DNA of 8,938 bases from Dehalococcoidia bacterium (GTDB lineage: Bacteria; Chloroflexota; Dehalococcoidia; Lucifugimonadales; UBA3495): assembly GCA_002746355.1 (NCBI GenBank), contig NVWX01000021.1:58164-67101 (forward strand), read 5' to 3'. The position numbers were made by a program, and so were the translations under genes. The notes below the pieces were generated by a model, which did not search any database, was not told the origin of the DNA, and saw only the letters and a program-made list of their open reading frames with translations. Below are positions 1-5,589 of the stretch, one piece after another (the first letter of the stretch is position 1; every line of letters begins with the position of its first letter).

Positions 1-53
1 ACATGGTCCCTGTCCTGCTGCGTGAGAAACTTGTCCCAGACTCGCTCGGCCAT
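1..53 (-). CDS. N-terminal fragment of an unidentified protein (runs off the window)
   Basis: An ATG at 53..51 opens a frame that reads MAERVWDKFLTQQDRDH and continues past the window edge without a stop. A GGTGA-type ribosome binding site lies about 5 bases upstream. The start is only 25 bases after the stop of the rhodanese gene on the same strand, so the two are probably co-transcribed. The N-terminus resembles what I recall of cysteine hydrolase (isochorismatase-like) proteins that begin with a VWDKFLT-type segment. Seventeen residues are too few to assign a family, so this is only a suggestion. The frame, start and spacing are seen in the sequence; any function is a guess. Confidence 0.5.
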   Translation of the reverse strand, partial: MAERVWDKFLTQQDRDH

Positions 54-78
54 GATTTCACCGCCTATTCGCTCAGCA

Positions 79-462
79 CTATTCCTTGGTTGGGAACCCG
101 GCTTCTTTCCAGGCCGTCATCCCGCCTTCCATGTAGGTCACGTTGTTGAATCCCATCCCTTGGAGTATCTGGGCGCCCACGGCGGCCCTGTTTCCAAGTT
201 TTCAAGTCGTGATGATCTGGACGTTGTGGTCCGACAATCGTGGGTCCAGCTTGGACGAGTCCTCAGCCGCCGCGTCCAGGTCTTCCACTGACATGAAGAC
301 CACGTTCGCGGCCTGTTCCTCGAGCGGGACATTCTCTCGGAGACGAGTCTCGATCAAGAGAATCTCCGGTTTTCCGTCCATCTGCTCCTTTGAATCTGCA
401 ACGCTCACGGAAGTAGCTTCGCCCTTGGCAGCCTCTACCCGCGCTCTGAAATCATCGGTCAT
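79..462 (-). CDS. Single-domain rhodanese-like sulfurtransferase, candidate selenoprotein (Sec87)
   Basis: Read through the TGA at 204..202, this frame gives 127 residues, a normal length for a one-domain rhodanese. Rhodaneses move sulfane sulfur through a persulfide on a catalytic cysteine in a six-residue CxxGxR loop. Here the loop reads [TGA]-K-L-G-N-R at residues 87-92, so TGA sits exactly at the catalytic position. It is preceded by the buried strand NVQIITT and followed by the usual C-terminal half: GNRAAVGAQIL, then YMEGGMTAWKEAGFP, ending at TAG (81..79). I chose ATG 462 because GGGAGG lies 8 bases upstream; two in-frame ATGs at 498 and 495 are further from it. A stem-loop after the TGA fits a bacterial SECIS element. 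If TGA were a plain stop, the product would be 86 residues with no active site. Alternatives are a nonsense mutation of TGC/TGT or a sequence error. No selenocysteine-insertion genes are in the window. Confidence 0.78.
159..198 (-). promoter_or_regulatory. SECIS-like stem-loop after the rhodanese TGA
   Basis: Three bases after the TGA (204..202) the minus strand can fold into a two-part hairpin. The lower stem CTTGG/CCAAG pairs 198..194 with 163..159. After an internal loop, the upper stem pairs GGG-(bulged C)-CGCC (188..181) with GGCGCCC (177..171). The apical loop is GTG (180..178). The loop begins 22 bases after the TGA with a G in first position. Bacterial SECIS elements typically have an upper stem of at least 4 bp, a 3-14 base loop with a G in the first two positions, and about 16-37 bases from TGA to loop. 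All of these are met. GC-rich coding DNA can form such hairpins by chance, so the position matters more than the fold itself. Confidence 0.55.
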
Positions 463-611
463 CGATGTGGCCTCCCAAATTGAACTAGCTGACATCATAG
501 TCTAAATGCCGCGCATCGGGAACAGATGATACTTCATCGACTCAGGTGCTGTGCTACCATCTTTAGGCGCGCACACAGCCGCGATTTGCATTGCAACGGA
601 GGGTGGGAAAC
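463..611. other. Divergent intergenic region, rhodanese / FKBP
   Basis: These 149 bases separate the starts of the minus-strand rhodanese and the plus-strand FKBP lipoprotein leader, so promoters for both must lie here or overlap the ends. The ribosome binding sites are clear: GGGAGG upstream of 462 on the minus strand and GGAGGG at 598-603 upstream of 612 on the plus strand. I see no convincing -35/-10 pair. Confidence 0.4.
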
Positions 612-704
612 ATGCGGTGGCTCTTGGTCCTGGTTTTCCTGGCAACATTGGGAGTCGCATGTGGGTCGTCCTCCGATCCCGAGTCTGAGACCGTGGCAAA
701 ATAG
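612..704 (+). CDS. Lipoprotein signal-peptide segment ended by TAG; in frame with the FKBP domain
   Basis: ATG 612 has a strong ribosome binding site (GGAGGG at 598-603, 8 bases upstream) and starts a textbook lipoprotein signal peptide. It has an Arg at residue 2, a Leu/Val-rich core, then LGVAC with the lipidated Cys at residue 17, then a GSSS spacer. After 30 residues the frame meets TAG (702-704). The same frame continues directly into a Pro/Ala/Thr-rich linker and the FKBP domain with no further stop. Most likely this is the original N-terminus of the FKBP gene at 741-1154, which would then be a 180-residue secreted lipoprotein. Whether the TAG is read through, is a real nonsense mutation or is a sequence error cannot be decided here. 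Confidence 0.6.
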   Translation: MRWLLVLVFLATLGVACGSSSDPESETVAK

Positions 705-740
705 GCGCCGGCGCCCACCGCCACGGCCCAACCCACTGAG

Positions 741-1154
741 GTGGTGCAACCCACTGCGGCGGTGCAACCCGCGGAATCCGAACCTAAATCAGAGGTAACC
801 ATGGCAGAAAGCGGAACCATCACCACAGCCTCCGGGCTGCAGATCACGGTGATTGAGGTCGGGACAGGGGACAAGGCGGAAGCGGGAAAGACCGCGGTCG
901 TCCATTACACTGGCTGGCTGCTGGACGGCACCAAGTTCGATAGCTCCGTGGACCGGGGCACGCCCTTCGAGTTCCAACTGGGCGCGGGACGCGTGATCAA
1001 GGGTTGGGACGAAGGAGTTGCAACCATGAACATCGGCGGCAAGGTAGAACTGATCATCCCTCCGGACCTGGCTTACGGGGCGTCGGGCGCCGGCGGAGTG
1101 ATTCCCCCCAACGCCACCCTCAAGTTCGAGGTTGAACTGCTGGACATGAAATAG
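741..1154 (+). CDS. FKBP-type peptidyl-prolyl cis-trans isomerase
   Basis: This is a complete single FKBP domain, which speeds cis-trans isomerisation of Xaa-Pro bonds during folding. Family landmarks appear in order: ASGLQ, VVHYTGWL (active-site Tyr), GTKFDSS (Phe/Asp), FEFQLGAGRVIKGWDEG (Phe, Val-Ile and Trp of the pocket), IPPDLAYG (Tyr) and the closing LKFEVELLDMK. The start is uncertain. GTG 741 is the first start after the upstream TAG but begins inside a Pro/Ala linker. ATG 801 has AGAGG 5 bases upstream and would give a clean 117-residue cytoplasmic FKBP. ATG 612, in the same frame across the TAG, would give a lipoprotein. With the TAG as a stop the enzyme loses its export signal. The domain shows no decay, so some product is probably made. 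It converges on the oxidoreductase at 1240-2289. Confidence 0.88.
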   Translation: MVQPTAAVQPAESEPKSEVTMAESGTITTASGLQITVIEVGTGDKAEAGKTAVVHYTGWLLDGTKFDSSVDRGTPFEFQLGAGRVIKGWDEGVATMNIGGKVELIIPPDLAYGASGAGGVIPPNATLKFEVELLDMK

Positions 1155-1187
1155 CCGGCGACGAACGAGACTACGCCGAAGAGGAGG

Positions 1188-1214
1188 CCCTTCGACGGGG
1201 CTCAGGACGAACGG
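1188..1214. repeat. Possible dispersed intergenic repeat, single copy here
   Basis: This 27-base element lies in the 85-base gap between the convergent FKBP and oxidoreductase genes. Its ends are imperfect inverted repeats (TTCG near the left end, CGAA near the right). Its core, GACGGGGCTCAGGACGAAC, resembles a short intergenic element that I recall recurring in many environmental bacterial genomes. No second copy occurs in this window, so its repeat status rests on memory alone. It has no T-run and is not a clear terminator. Confidence 0.35.
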
Positions 1215-1239
1215 ATGCCGGCAAGGGTCGTTTCCGAGG

Positions 1240-2289
1240 CTAGGCGCCGGAATCCCTGAAATTGGGCGCGACTTTCTCTGCGAAAAGCCTCAGACTGTTG
1301 GCTGCGACATCGTAGGGCATGGCCCCCAGACGGAAGTGGATGATCACCCCGCCCACGCCGGTGCCGTTCACTTTTTGAAGGCGTTCACACACGGTTTCAG
1401 GTGAGCCGGTGATTATTCCGTGCTCCAGGGAGTTTCTAGCCGCGCCCACGGCCCCAGACGCCTGAGCTTTTAGTTCCGCTGTGGTGTTCATGCGGTCGCG
1501 GTTCGTCTGCAGGTACGCCCGCATGCCCTTGAAATAGGGGATTCCCACGGCTTCCGCTTCGGCGTCGGTTTCAGCCACGAATATATTCCGCCAGACCCAC
1601 GAGTCGGCTACGTTGCGCGCCACCGTCTCATCGCTGTGGCCGGCTTCCGACATCGTAGCCTTGTATTGGTCCATCCGTTCGACCGTGACCGCATCGCTCT
1701 GGACGTTCATCATGAACGGCCGCCCCTCCCGGGCCATCTCCAAGGTCGACTCTAGGCCGGAACAGGCGCGAATCATGGGCGGATGAGGCTTCTGGTACAC
1801 CTGAGGACGCAGCACCGGCAACTCCAACTGCCAGTATTTGCCGTCGTGCTTGTAGTCCTTGGTGGTCCAGGCCTTGACCAGGATATCTTCCACTTCCAAG
1901 AGCATGTCGTGAGCTTCGTCGGGGTTGATGCCGAAGCCACGGAACTCGTAGAAGTTGTACGCGGTTCCCCGGCCGACGCCCACGATCATGCGGCCCTTGC
2001 TGATATTGTCGACCAGGGCGATCTGCTCTGCGAACCTGATGGGGTGATGCAGGGCCATCTGGGCCACGGCGAACCCAATCTTGATCTTCTTGGTCCTGGC
2101 GGCGATTGCGGCGGCGAAGGTAGTGGGGTCGACGTAGGCGCAACCCCCGTCGAAATGATGCTCGGCCAGCCAGACGACGTCGTAGCCCAATTCCTCGGAC
2201 AATTCCGCCTCTCGCAGCGACTCTTCGATAATGGCGAAATCGTCTTCGGGGGTCTGGCTTTCCGGGAATAGGAAGTTGCTAAACTTCAT
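1240..2289 (-). CDS. LLM-class (luciferase-like) flavin-dependent oxidoreductase
   Basis: A 349-residue protein of the bacterial luciferase-like monooxygenase superfamily, at the family's usual length. These are TIM-barrel enzymes that use reduced FMN or F420 to oxidise organic substrates. Visible landmarks are the N-terminal FPES strand, VVWLAEHHFDGG (residues about 38-49), the KIGFAVAQMALHHPIRFAEQIALVDNIS region, GRMIVGVGRGTAYNFYEFRGFG (a typical phosphate-binding loop), and the C-terminal ITGSPETVCERLQ segment followed by HFRLGAMP. ATG 2289 has AAGGAG 5 bases upstream. The gene ends at TAG (1242..1240) and faces the FKBP gene. Its neighbour at 2412 is divergent, so the two start from a shared 122-base region. 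The sequence does not reveal the substrate or whether FMN or F420 is used. Confidence 0.93.
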   Translation of the reverse strand: MKFSNFLFPESQTPEDDFAIIEESLREAELSEELGYDVVWLAEHHFDGGCAYVDPTTFAAAIAARTKKIKIGFAVAQMALHHPIRFAEQIALVDNISKGRMIVGVGRGTAYNFYEFRGFGINPDEAHDMLLEVEDILVKAWTTKDYKHDGKYWQLELPVLRPQVYQKPHPPMIRACSGLESTLEMAREGRPFMMNVQSDAVTVERMDQYKATMSEAGHSDETVARNVADSWVWRNIFVAETDAEAEAVGIPYFKGMRAYLQTNRDRMNTTAELKAQASGAVGAARNSLEHGIITGSPETVCERLQKVNGTGVGGVIIHFRLGAMPYDVAANSLRLFAEKVAPNFRDSGA

Positions 2290-2411
2290 GTTTTCTCCTT
2301 GGTTGTTCGCCGAGGGTGTTTATACTCGGCGAACTAGACGCTAGCACCGGGTTCAAGTAGTGTCAATTTAGCCCCGGCCCAGTCAGATCACATGCGAGGA
2401 CCGCCAACCTC
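2290..2411. other. Divergent intergenic region, LLM oxidoreductase / alpha/beta hydrolase
   Basis: A 122-base gap between divergent starts that must carry promoters for both genes. The minus-strand ribosome binding site AAGGAG is clear. It contains the near-inverted pair CGCCGAG (2309-2315) and CTCGGCG (2325-2331), 7 bp with a 9-base loop, which could be an operator or a 5'-leader hairpin of the oxidoreductase. I see no confident -35/-10 pair. Confidence 0.4.
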
Positions 2412-3200
2412 ATGAGCGTCGACGATCGTGGCACCGCCTTTCAGTATCTGGAAGTCCCTGGGACGACTCCGGTCGTTTTCGTCCACGGTGTGGGCCTTGA
2501 CCAGAACATCTGGCGGGCGATGTTGGCCGATTTCAGCGGCCGTTCCACGCTCACTTATGACCTACTCGGGCATGGCGAGACTAGCCAGCCGTTGGGAGAA
2601 CAGAGTTTTCAGCCCTTCGTCGCCCAATTGCGGGGGCTGGTCCAAGAACTCCTAATCTCGCGGATGGTGCTCGTTGGATTCTCTCTGGGCGGCCAGGTGG
2701 CTAATCATTTTGCGCCGTCCTACCCAGAGATGGTTGAGGCGCTGGTCTTAATCAGCACCACCTACCAACGGACGTCAGAGGAGCGTGAGGCAATGGCCTT
2801 CCGGGTCCAACAGGCTAAAGCCGGCGACCGGCAAGGACTGGAGGCATCGGCGCTGCAGCGGTGGTTCAGTCCGGAGTTTCTGAAGGCCAACCCGGGTGTA
2901 GAGCGTGAGATACTCGCCCGCCTGCGGAACAACGACCCGGCTGAGTTCCTAGAGAGCTATGAACTCTTGTCCAACGCGGAAAACCATCCCGTGGATTTCG
3001 CAAGTCTATCTATGCCAACCCTCGTCCTCACCGGTGACGGCGACCCCGGCTCCACGCCTAGGATGGCGGAAGACATGGCGCAGGCGATGCCCAACGCCCG
3101 GGCGGAGATCATCCAAGGGTCGAAACACCTGGGCATCATCGAGGAACACCGGCAATTTAGCGACGCGGTCATGAGATTCTTGGCAGCATCGGAATCATGA
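2412..3200 (+). CDS. Alpha/beta-fold hydrolase
   Basis: A complete 262-residue alpha/beta hydrolase, the usual size for the enol-lactonase/esterase-like group. The oxyanion-hole motif VFVHGVG is at residues 22-28. The nucleophile elbow G-F-S-L-G places the catalytic Ser at 91. The acid is most likely Asp211, in the GDGDPGSTP loop after strand PTLVLTG. The catalytic His is 239 in GSKHLG. A helical cap lies between about residues 120 and 190. ATG 2412 has a weak GAGGA about 11 bases upstream; no better in-frame start is present. The layout recalls 3-oxoadipate enol-lactonase, but no other genes of that pathway are here, so a specific substrate is not justified. The gene ends at TGA, showing that TGA works as an ordinary stop in this genome. 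Confidence 0.92.
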   Translation: MSVDDRGTAFQYLEVPGTTPVVFVHGVGLDQNIWRAMLADFSGRSTLTYDLLGHGETSQPLGEQSFQPFVAQLRGLVQELLISRMVLVGFSLGGQVANHFAPSYPEMVEALVLISTTYQRTSEEREAMAFRVQQAKAGDRQGLEASALQRWFSPEFLKANPGVEREILARLRNNDPAEFLESYELLSNAENHPVDFASLSMPTLVLTGDGDPGSTPRMAEDMAQAMPNARAEIIQGSKHLGIIEEHRQFSDAVMRFLAASES

Positions 3201-3204
3201 CCGT

Positions 3205-3221
3205 TTCCCTTCCATAGGGAA
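3205..3221. terminator. Weak hairpin between convergent genes
   Basis: TTCCCT (3205-3210) and AGGGAA (3216-3221) form a 6-bp stem with a 5-base loop in the 53-base gap between two convergent hydrolase genes. There is no T-run on either side, so intrinsic terminator activity is doubtful. It is listed because it is the only structure in the gap. Confidence 0.25.
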
Positions 3222-3253
3222 TTATCAAACAGCGGATTCGATGGCCATGAATC

Positions 3254-4005
3254 TCACTGTGCCAGCAGAAACGGCAAGACGTGAGGTAGTACGAGGTCAG
3301 ACCGGTAAAATGATTCAGGATGATTCAAACCAAGGAGAGAGAAAAACTCGGCAGAAGGCATTTGCGTGGCGCATTGATTGACCTGAGCCGCACCTCCGTC
3401 GGATTCACCGACGTAGAGTAAGACTGGCTTCTCGATTGATGCGAGAGACGCTTCAAGTGTCTGTCTGTCCTGTTGTGCCGCCGCAATGGCCTGAAAATCG
3501 TTATCGACGAATTCGGCTATCTTCGCGGGTCCCATCTGCTCCCGGTCGATCCCCTGGCGTTGGAAAAATCGCTCTAGAAACAGATCTGGGTTGGTCCCAT
3601 CCAGCCGGCTGCCGTCGGGTAATTTTCTCCCGTATGGGTGAGCGCCGCCAATGATCGCCGCTTTCAGGCTGTCCGCAGCCATGATTCCCATCCCGAAGCC
3701 GATCCATCCGCCCATTGAAAACCCCAGTAAATGGCAGTAGGAATCTCCAATGCATCAAGGACCGCTAGTACGTCCGCCACGTGATTGGAGAGCGTATAGG
3801 CCGTGGGATCATGCGGTTTGTCGCTGCCACCATGTCCGCGGGCATCGACTAAAATCAACTGGAAATCCCGTTTGAGGGAATTAGCGTATCCCCATCGTTC
3901 CCAGCCTTCCAAGTCCCAAAACATCCCATGCTGAAGAATCAAGGGAGGGCCACTGCCCTCGACCTTGTAGTGAATGCGTGTGCCGTCGTTGTCCGTGTAT
4001 GGCAT
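3254..4005 (-). pseudogene. Alpha/beta-fold hydrolase split by a -1 frame change at the nucleophile elbow (decayed, recoded or sequence error)
   Basis: Two overlapping frames together make one normal 250-residue hydrolase. The first starts at ATG 4005 and gives 113 residues, with the oxyanion motif ILQHGMFWD (about 23-31) and VDARGHGGSDKP. It goes wrong after residues W-G-F (94-96) and stops near 3664. The second frame supplies the missing catalytic Ser in S-M-G-G, then the cap domain, the acid loop LLYVGESDGG and the catalytic His in LNHPES, ending at TGA 3256..3254. Joining the frames restores the elbow G-F-S-M-G-G exactly. The switch falls on GGGGTTTT (minus strand, 3725..3718). In the first frame this reads G_GGT_TTT, a canonical X_XXY_YYZ slippery heptamer. 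No obvious stimulatory hairpin follows. Loss of one base from the G or T run explains it equally well. Both halves look well conserved, so any damage is recent or artefactual. Confidence 0.75.
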
Positions 4006-4037
4006 TGGCCCACCGCGCTGAACGCAGAGTAGCTGGA

Positions 4038-4610
4038 CTATAGCAGGCCTGCCTGCAATTCCTCGATAAAAGGCTGAAACGCCAACCGCTCCCGGCTGTT
4101 CGCTGCTAGATCTTTCTCGAGAACGTGATGGTAATAGTCTTGGGCGACCTGGCCTTGCTGCTCCCGGTTGAACCCGCTAAATGTCTGGCCTTCCTTTCGC
4201 CGCTCTTCCAGTCCGTCCACTTCTCCGTATCTGTAGCCAGCTCCCATCTGCGCCATGATAGCCTGCCAGATGTAGATGCTGCCGACCTTCTCGAACTGGT
4301 ACACATGGACCAACTCATGTACGAATAGATCGAGACGGCCTCTGGCGTGACGGCCCTTAGAGGGAAAGAGGATGGTGTGGAACAATGTGGTCGCCCTGTC
4401 GCGGTTGATCATGAAGTAAAGGGGCAGCAACCGGCCCTCCCCCACTCTCTCCGCGGAGTAATCGATGGCATTTGTGCCCAACACCTGGCCTGCCGCCTCC
4501 AACTCTTCTGCTGTTAACCGAGTGACGTTGACCAGCAGATTCAGGATAAACTCTAACAACCTAGGGACTTGGAGTACGTCCAATACCTTGAAGACCGGCT
4601 TAATCAGCAT
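4038..4610 (-). CDS. HExxH-motif protein, putative zinc metallopeptidase of unknown family
   Basis: A 190-residue protein that I cannot place in a named family. The key feature is H-E-L-V-H at residues 98-102 within FVHELVHVYQFEKVG, the form of a metallopeptidase helix binding zinc through two histidines with a catalytic glutamate. It resembles the HELTHVxQ segment of the DUF4157-like group, and the later FNREQQGQVAQDYY segment also recalls that group. A third zinc ligand is not obvious. No signal peptide or clear membrane segment is seen; the N-terminal 30 residues are only moderately hydrophobic. I chose ATG 4610 because GGGGG lies 5 bases upstream. An upstream in-frame TTG at 4631 lacks a ribosome binding site. 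It lies 32 bases before the split hydrolase and 114 bases after the TlpA-like gene, on the same strand, which suggests an operon. Confidence 0.7.
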   Translation of the reverse strand: MLIKPVFKVLDVLQVPRLLEFILNLLVNVTRLTAEELEAAGQVLGTNAIDYSAERVGEGRLLPLYFMINRDRATTLFHTILFPSKGRHARGRLDLFVHELVHVYQFEKVGSIYIWQAIMAQMGAGYRYGEVDGLEERRKEGQTFSGFNREQQGQVAQDYYHHVLEKDLAANSRERLAFQPFIEELQAGLL

Positions 4611-4724
4611 GGCATCCCCCGATTCCGGCAATTTATGTCGCAGCCAGAGCTGCCTTAATCGGATTGAGGGAATCTACCATTGCTGATCTGGAGAGTCAAT
4701 CAAGGCGGGCTCACCGTATCGTCA

Positions 4725-5558
4725 TTACCCGCCGGCACGCTCGATCAGATCGGTGAACAGCTCTCGCCATTCTTCCGCGCCGCCCCTGGCATAGCTTTCC
4801 CGGTAGGCGATGATTCCTTGGTGGTCCAGGGCGATCTTGGTGGACTGCTGGAGAACGCGCAGGTCCTTCAGCACATCTGGGTCGATCTCAGCGATGGGCC
4901 AGGGATAGCCCTCTTTCCTGCGGTCCGACTCCAATTGTTCGATGCTCTCGAACCGGCTTTGGCCGATGGCATAGAAATCTACTTTGTCGGCGAATTCCGG
5001 CCACACATCCTTCATGCTCCGTAACTCGGAGCGGCAGACCGGTCACCAAGTTGCGAAGAAGAAGAGGAACACCGGTTTGCCTTGACTGGCTAGCTGGGCG
5101 GTCGACCGCTTCGTGCCGTCGATCAGCGTGAATTCGAAGTGGGGCACGGTCTTGCCGACGGTGGTCCCGACCTCAGGCTGGTCCACTATGATGGCAGCCC
5201 TAGGGGGAGCGGCGGTTGGCGCTCCAGTCGGCACAAGCTTCGGCGCCGTTGTCGAGCTCGGGAGAGGCGATGATGCGGGCGCAGTGGCGGATTCCGATTC
5301 AGGGTTCAGATCAGGAGCGGCTGTGGGTTGGGACGAGGGTGCTGATGCCGGAACAGATGTGGGCTCGTCTACCAGAGTCTGCGGTGAAGCGCCGGTGGGG
5401 TTGCTCACGGCCGCAGCGTCCGATGACGGCGCGCTGGTGGGCGATCGGACCGTCTGGCTGGCTTGCGTGGTGGTTGTCGGCGCTTGGGTCGCGCTCGTCC
5501 CGCAGCCCATTACCCCGATAACGATCGCCATCAACGGCAGAGCTAGTAGTCGTGACAT
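4725..5558 (-). CDS. TlpA/thioredoxin-like lipoprotein, candidate selenoprotein with a UxxC active site (Sec172)
   Basis: Read through TGA 5045..5043, this frame gives 277 residues. Residues 1-19 are a lipoprotein signal peptide ending VIGVMGC, with the lipidated Cys at 19. Residues about 20-130 are a Ser/Thr/Pro/Ala-rich linker. Residues about 131-277 are a thioredoxin fold of the TlpA/redoxin type: VGKTVPHFEFTLIDGTKRSTAQL, then the strand PVFLFFFATW, then [TGA]-P-V-C-R. TGA therefore replaces exactly the first, nucleophilic Cys of WCxxC (U172-P-V-C175). The C-terminal half continues intact to TAA. The loop normally carrying cis-Pro reads QQSTKIAL, without Pro, which is unusual. A 6-bp SECIS-like hairpin follows the TGA. 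The predicted role is thiol-disulfide exchange at the outer face of the cytoplasmic membrane. Without TGA decoding, neither piece (171 and 96 residues) could be active. No strong Shine-Dalgarno is present; TATAAT lies 6 bases before ATG. Confidence 0.85.
5016..5032 (-). promoter_or_regulatory. SECIS-like hairpin after the TlpA-like TGA
   Basis: On the minus strand, GCTCCG (5032..5027) pairs perfectly with CGGAGC (5021..5016) around the five-base loop AGTTA (5026..5022). The stem starts 10 bases after the TGA (5045..5043) and the loop starts 16 bases after it, with G in second position followed by T. As I recall it, the E. coli fdhF element has an upper stem beginning about 11 bases after its UGA and a small G/U-containing loop, so the geometry is very close. 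A further CCGG/CCGG pairing (5042..5039 with 5000..4997) could extend the structure below. Confidence 0.68.
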
Positions 5559-5564
5559 TTCCAG

Positions 5565-5589
5565 ATTATACCTAACCGTCCAAGTGGAC
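5565..5589 (-). promoter_or_regulatory. Candidate leaderless promoter and palindrome upstream of the TlpA-like gene
   Basis: A perfect -10 hexamer TATAAT (minus strand, 5570..5565) ends 6 bases before ATG 5558, so transcription would start at or next to the start codon. This matches the absence of a strong Shine-Dalgarno. No good -35 is visible at 16-18 bases. Immediately upstream, GTCCA-AG-TGGAC (5578-5589) is a near-perfect 12-base palindrome lying where the -10/-35 spacer would be, a plausible repressor operator. Confidence 0.45.

Noticed and set aside
202..498. Rhodanese as a complete 98-residue protein from ATG 498
   Set aside because: It would end just before the catalytic residue and lack half the fold. 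The ribosome binding site also favours ATG 462.
702..704. TAG in the FKBP leader as pyrrolysine
   Set aside because: It falls in a disordered linker rather than an active site, and nothing in the window suggests pyrrolysine genes. Nonsense mutation, leak-through or sequence error is simpler.
1783..2271. Plus-strand 162-codon open frame
   Set aside because: It is antisense to the luciferase-like oxidoreductase, which has clear family motifs and a ribosome binding site.
4725..5015. Separate 96-residue gene starting at ATG 5015
   Set aside because: It is in the same frame as the lipoprotein and begins just after the active site. It is the C-terminal half of one thioredoxin fold, not an independent gene.
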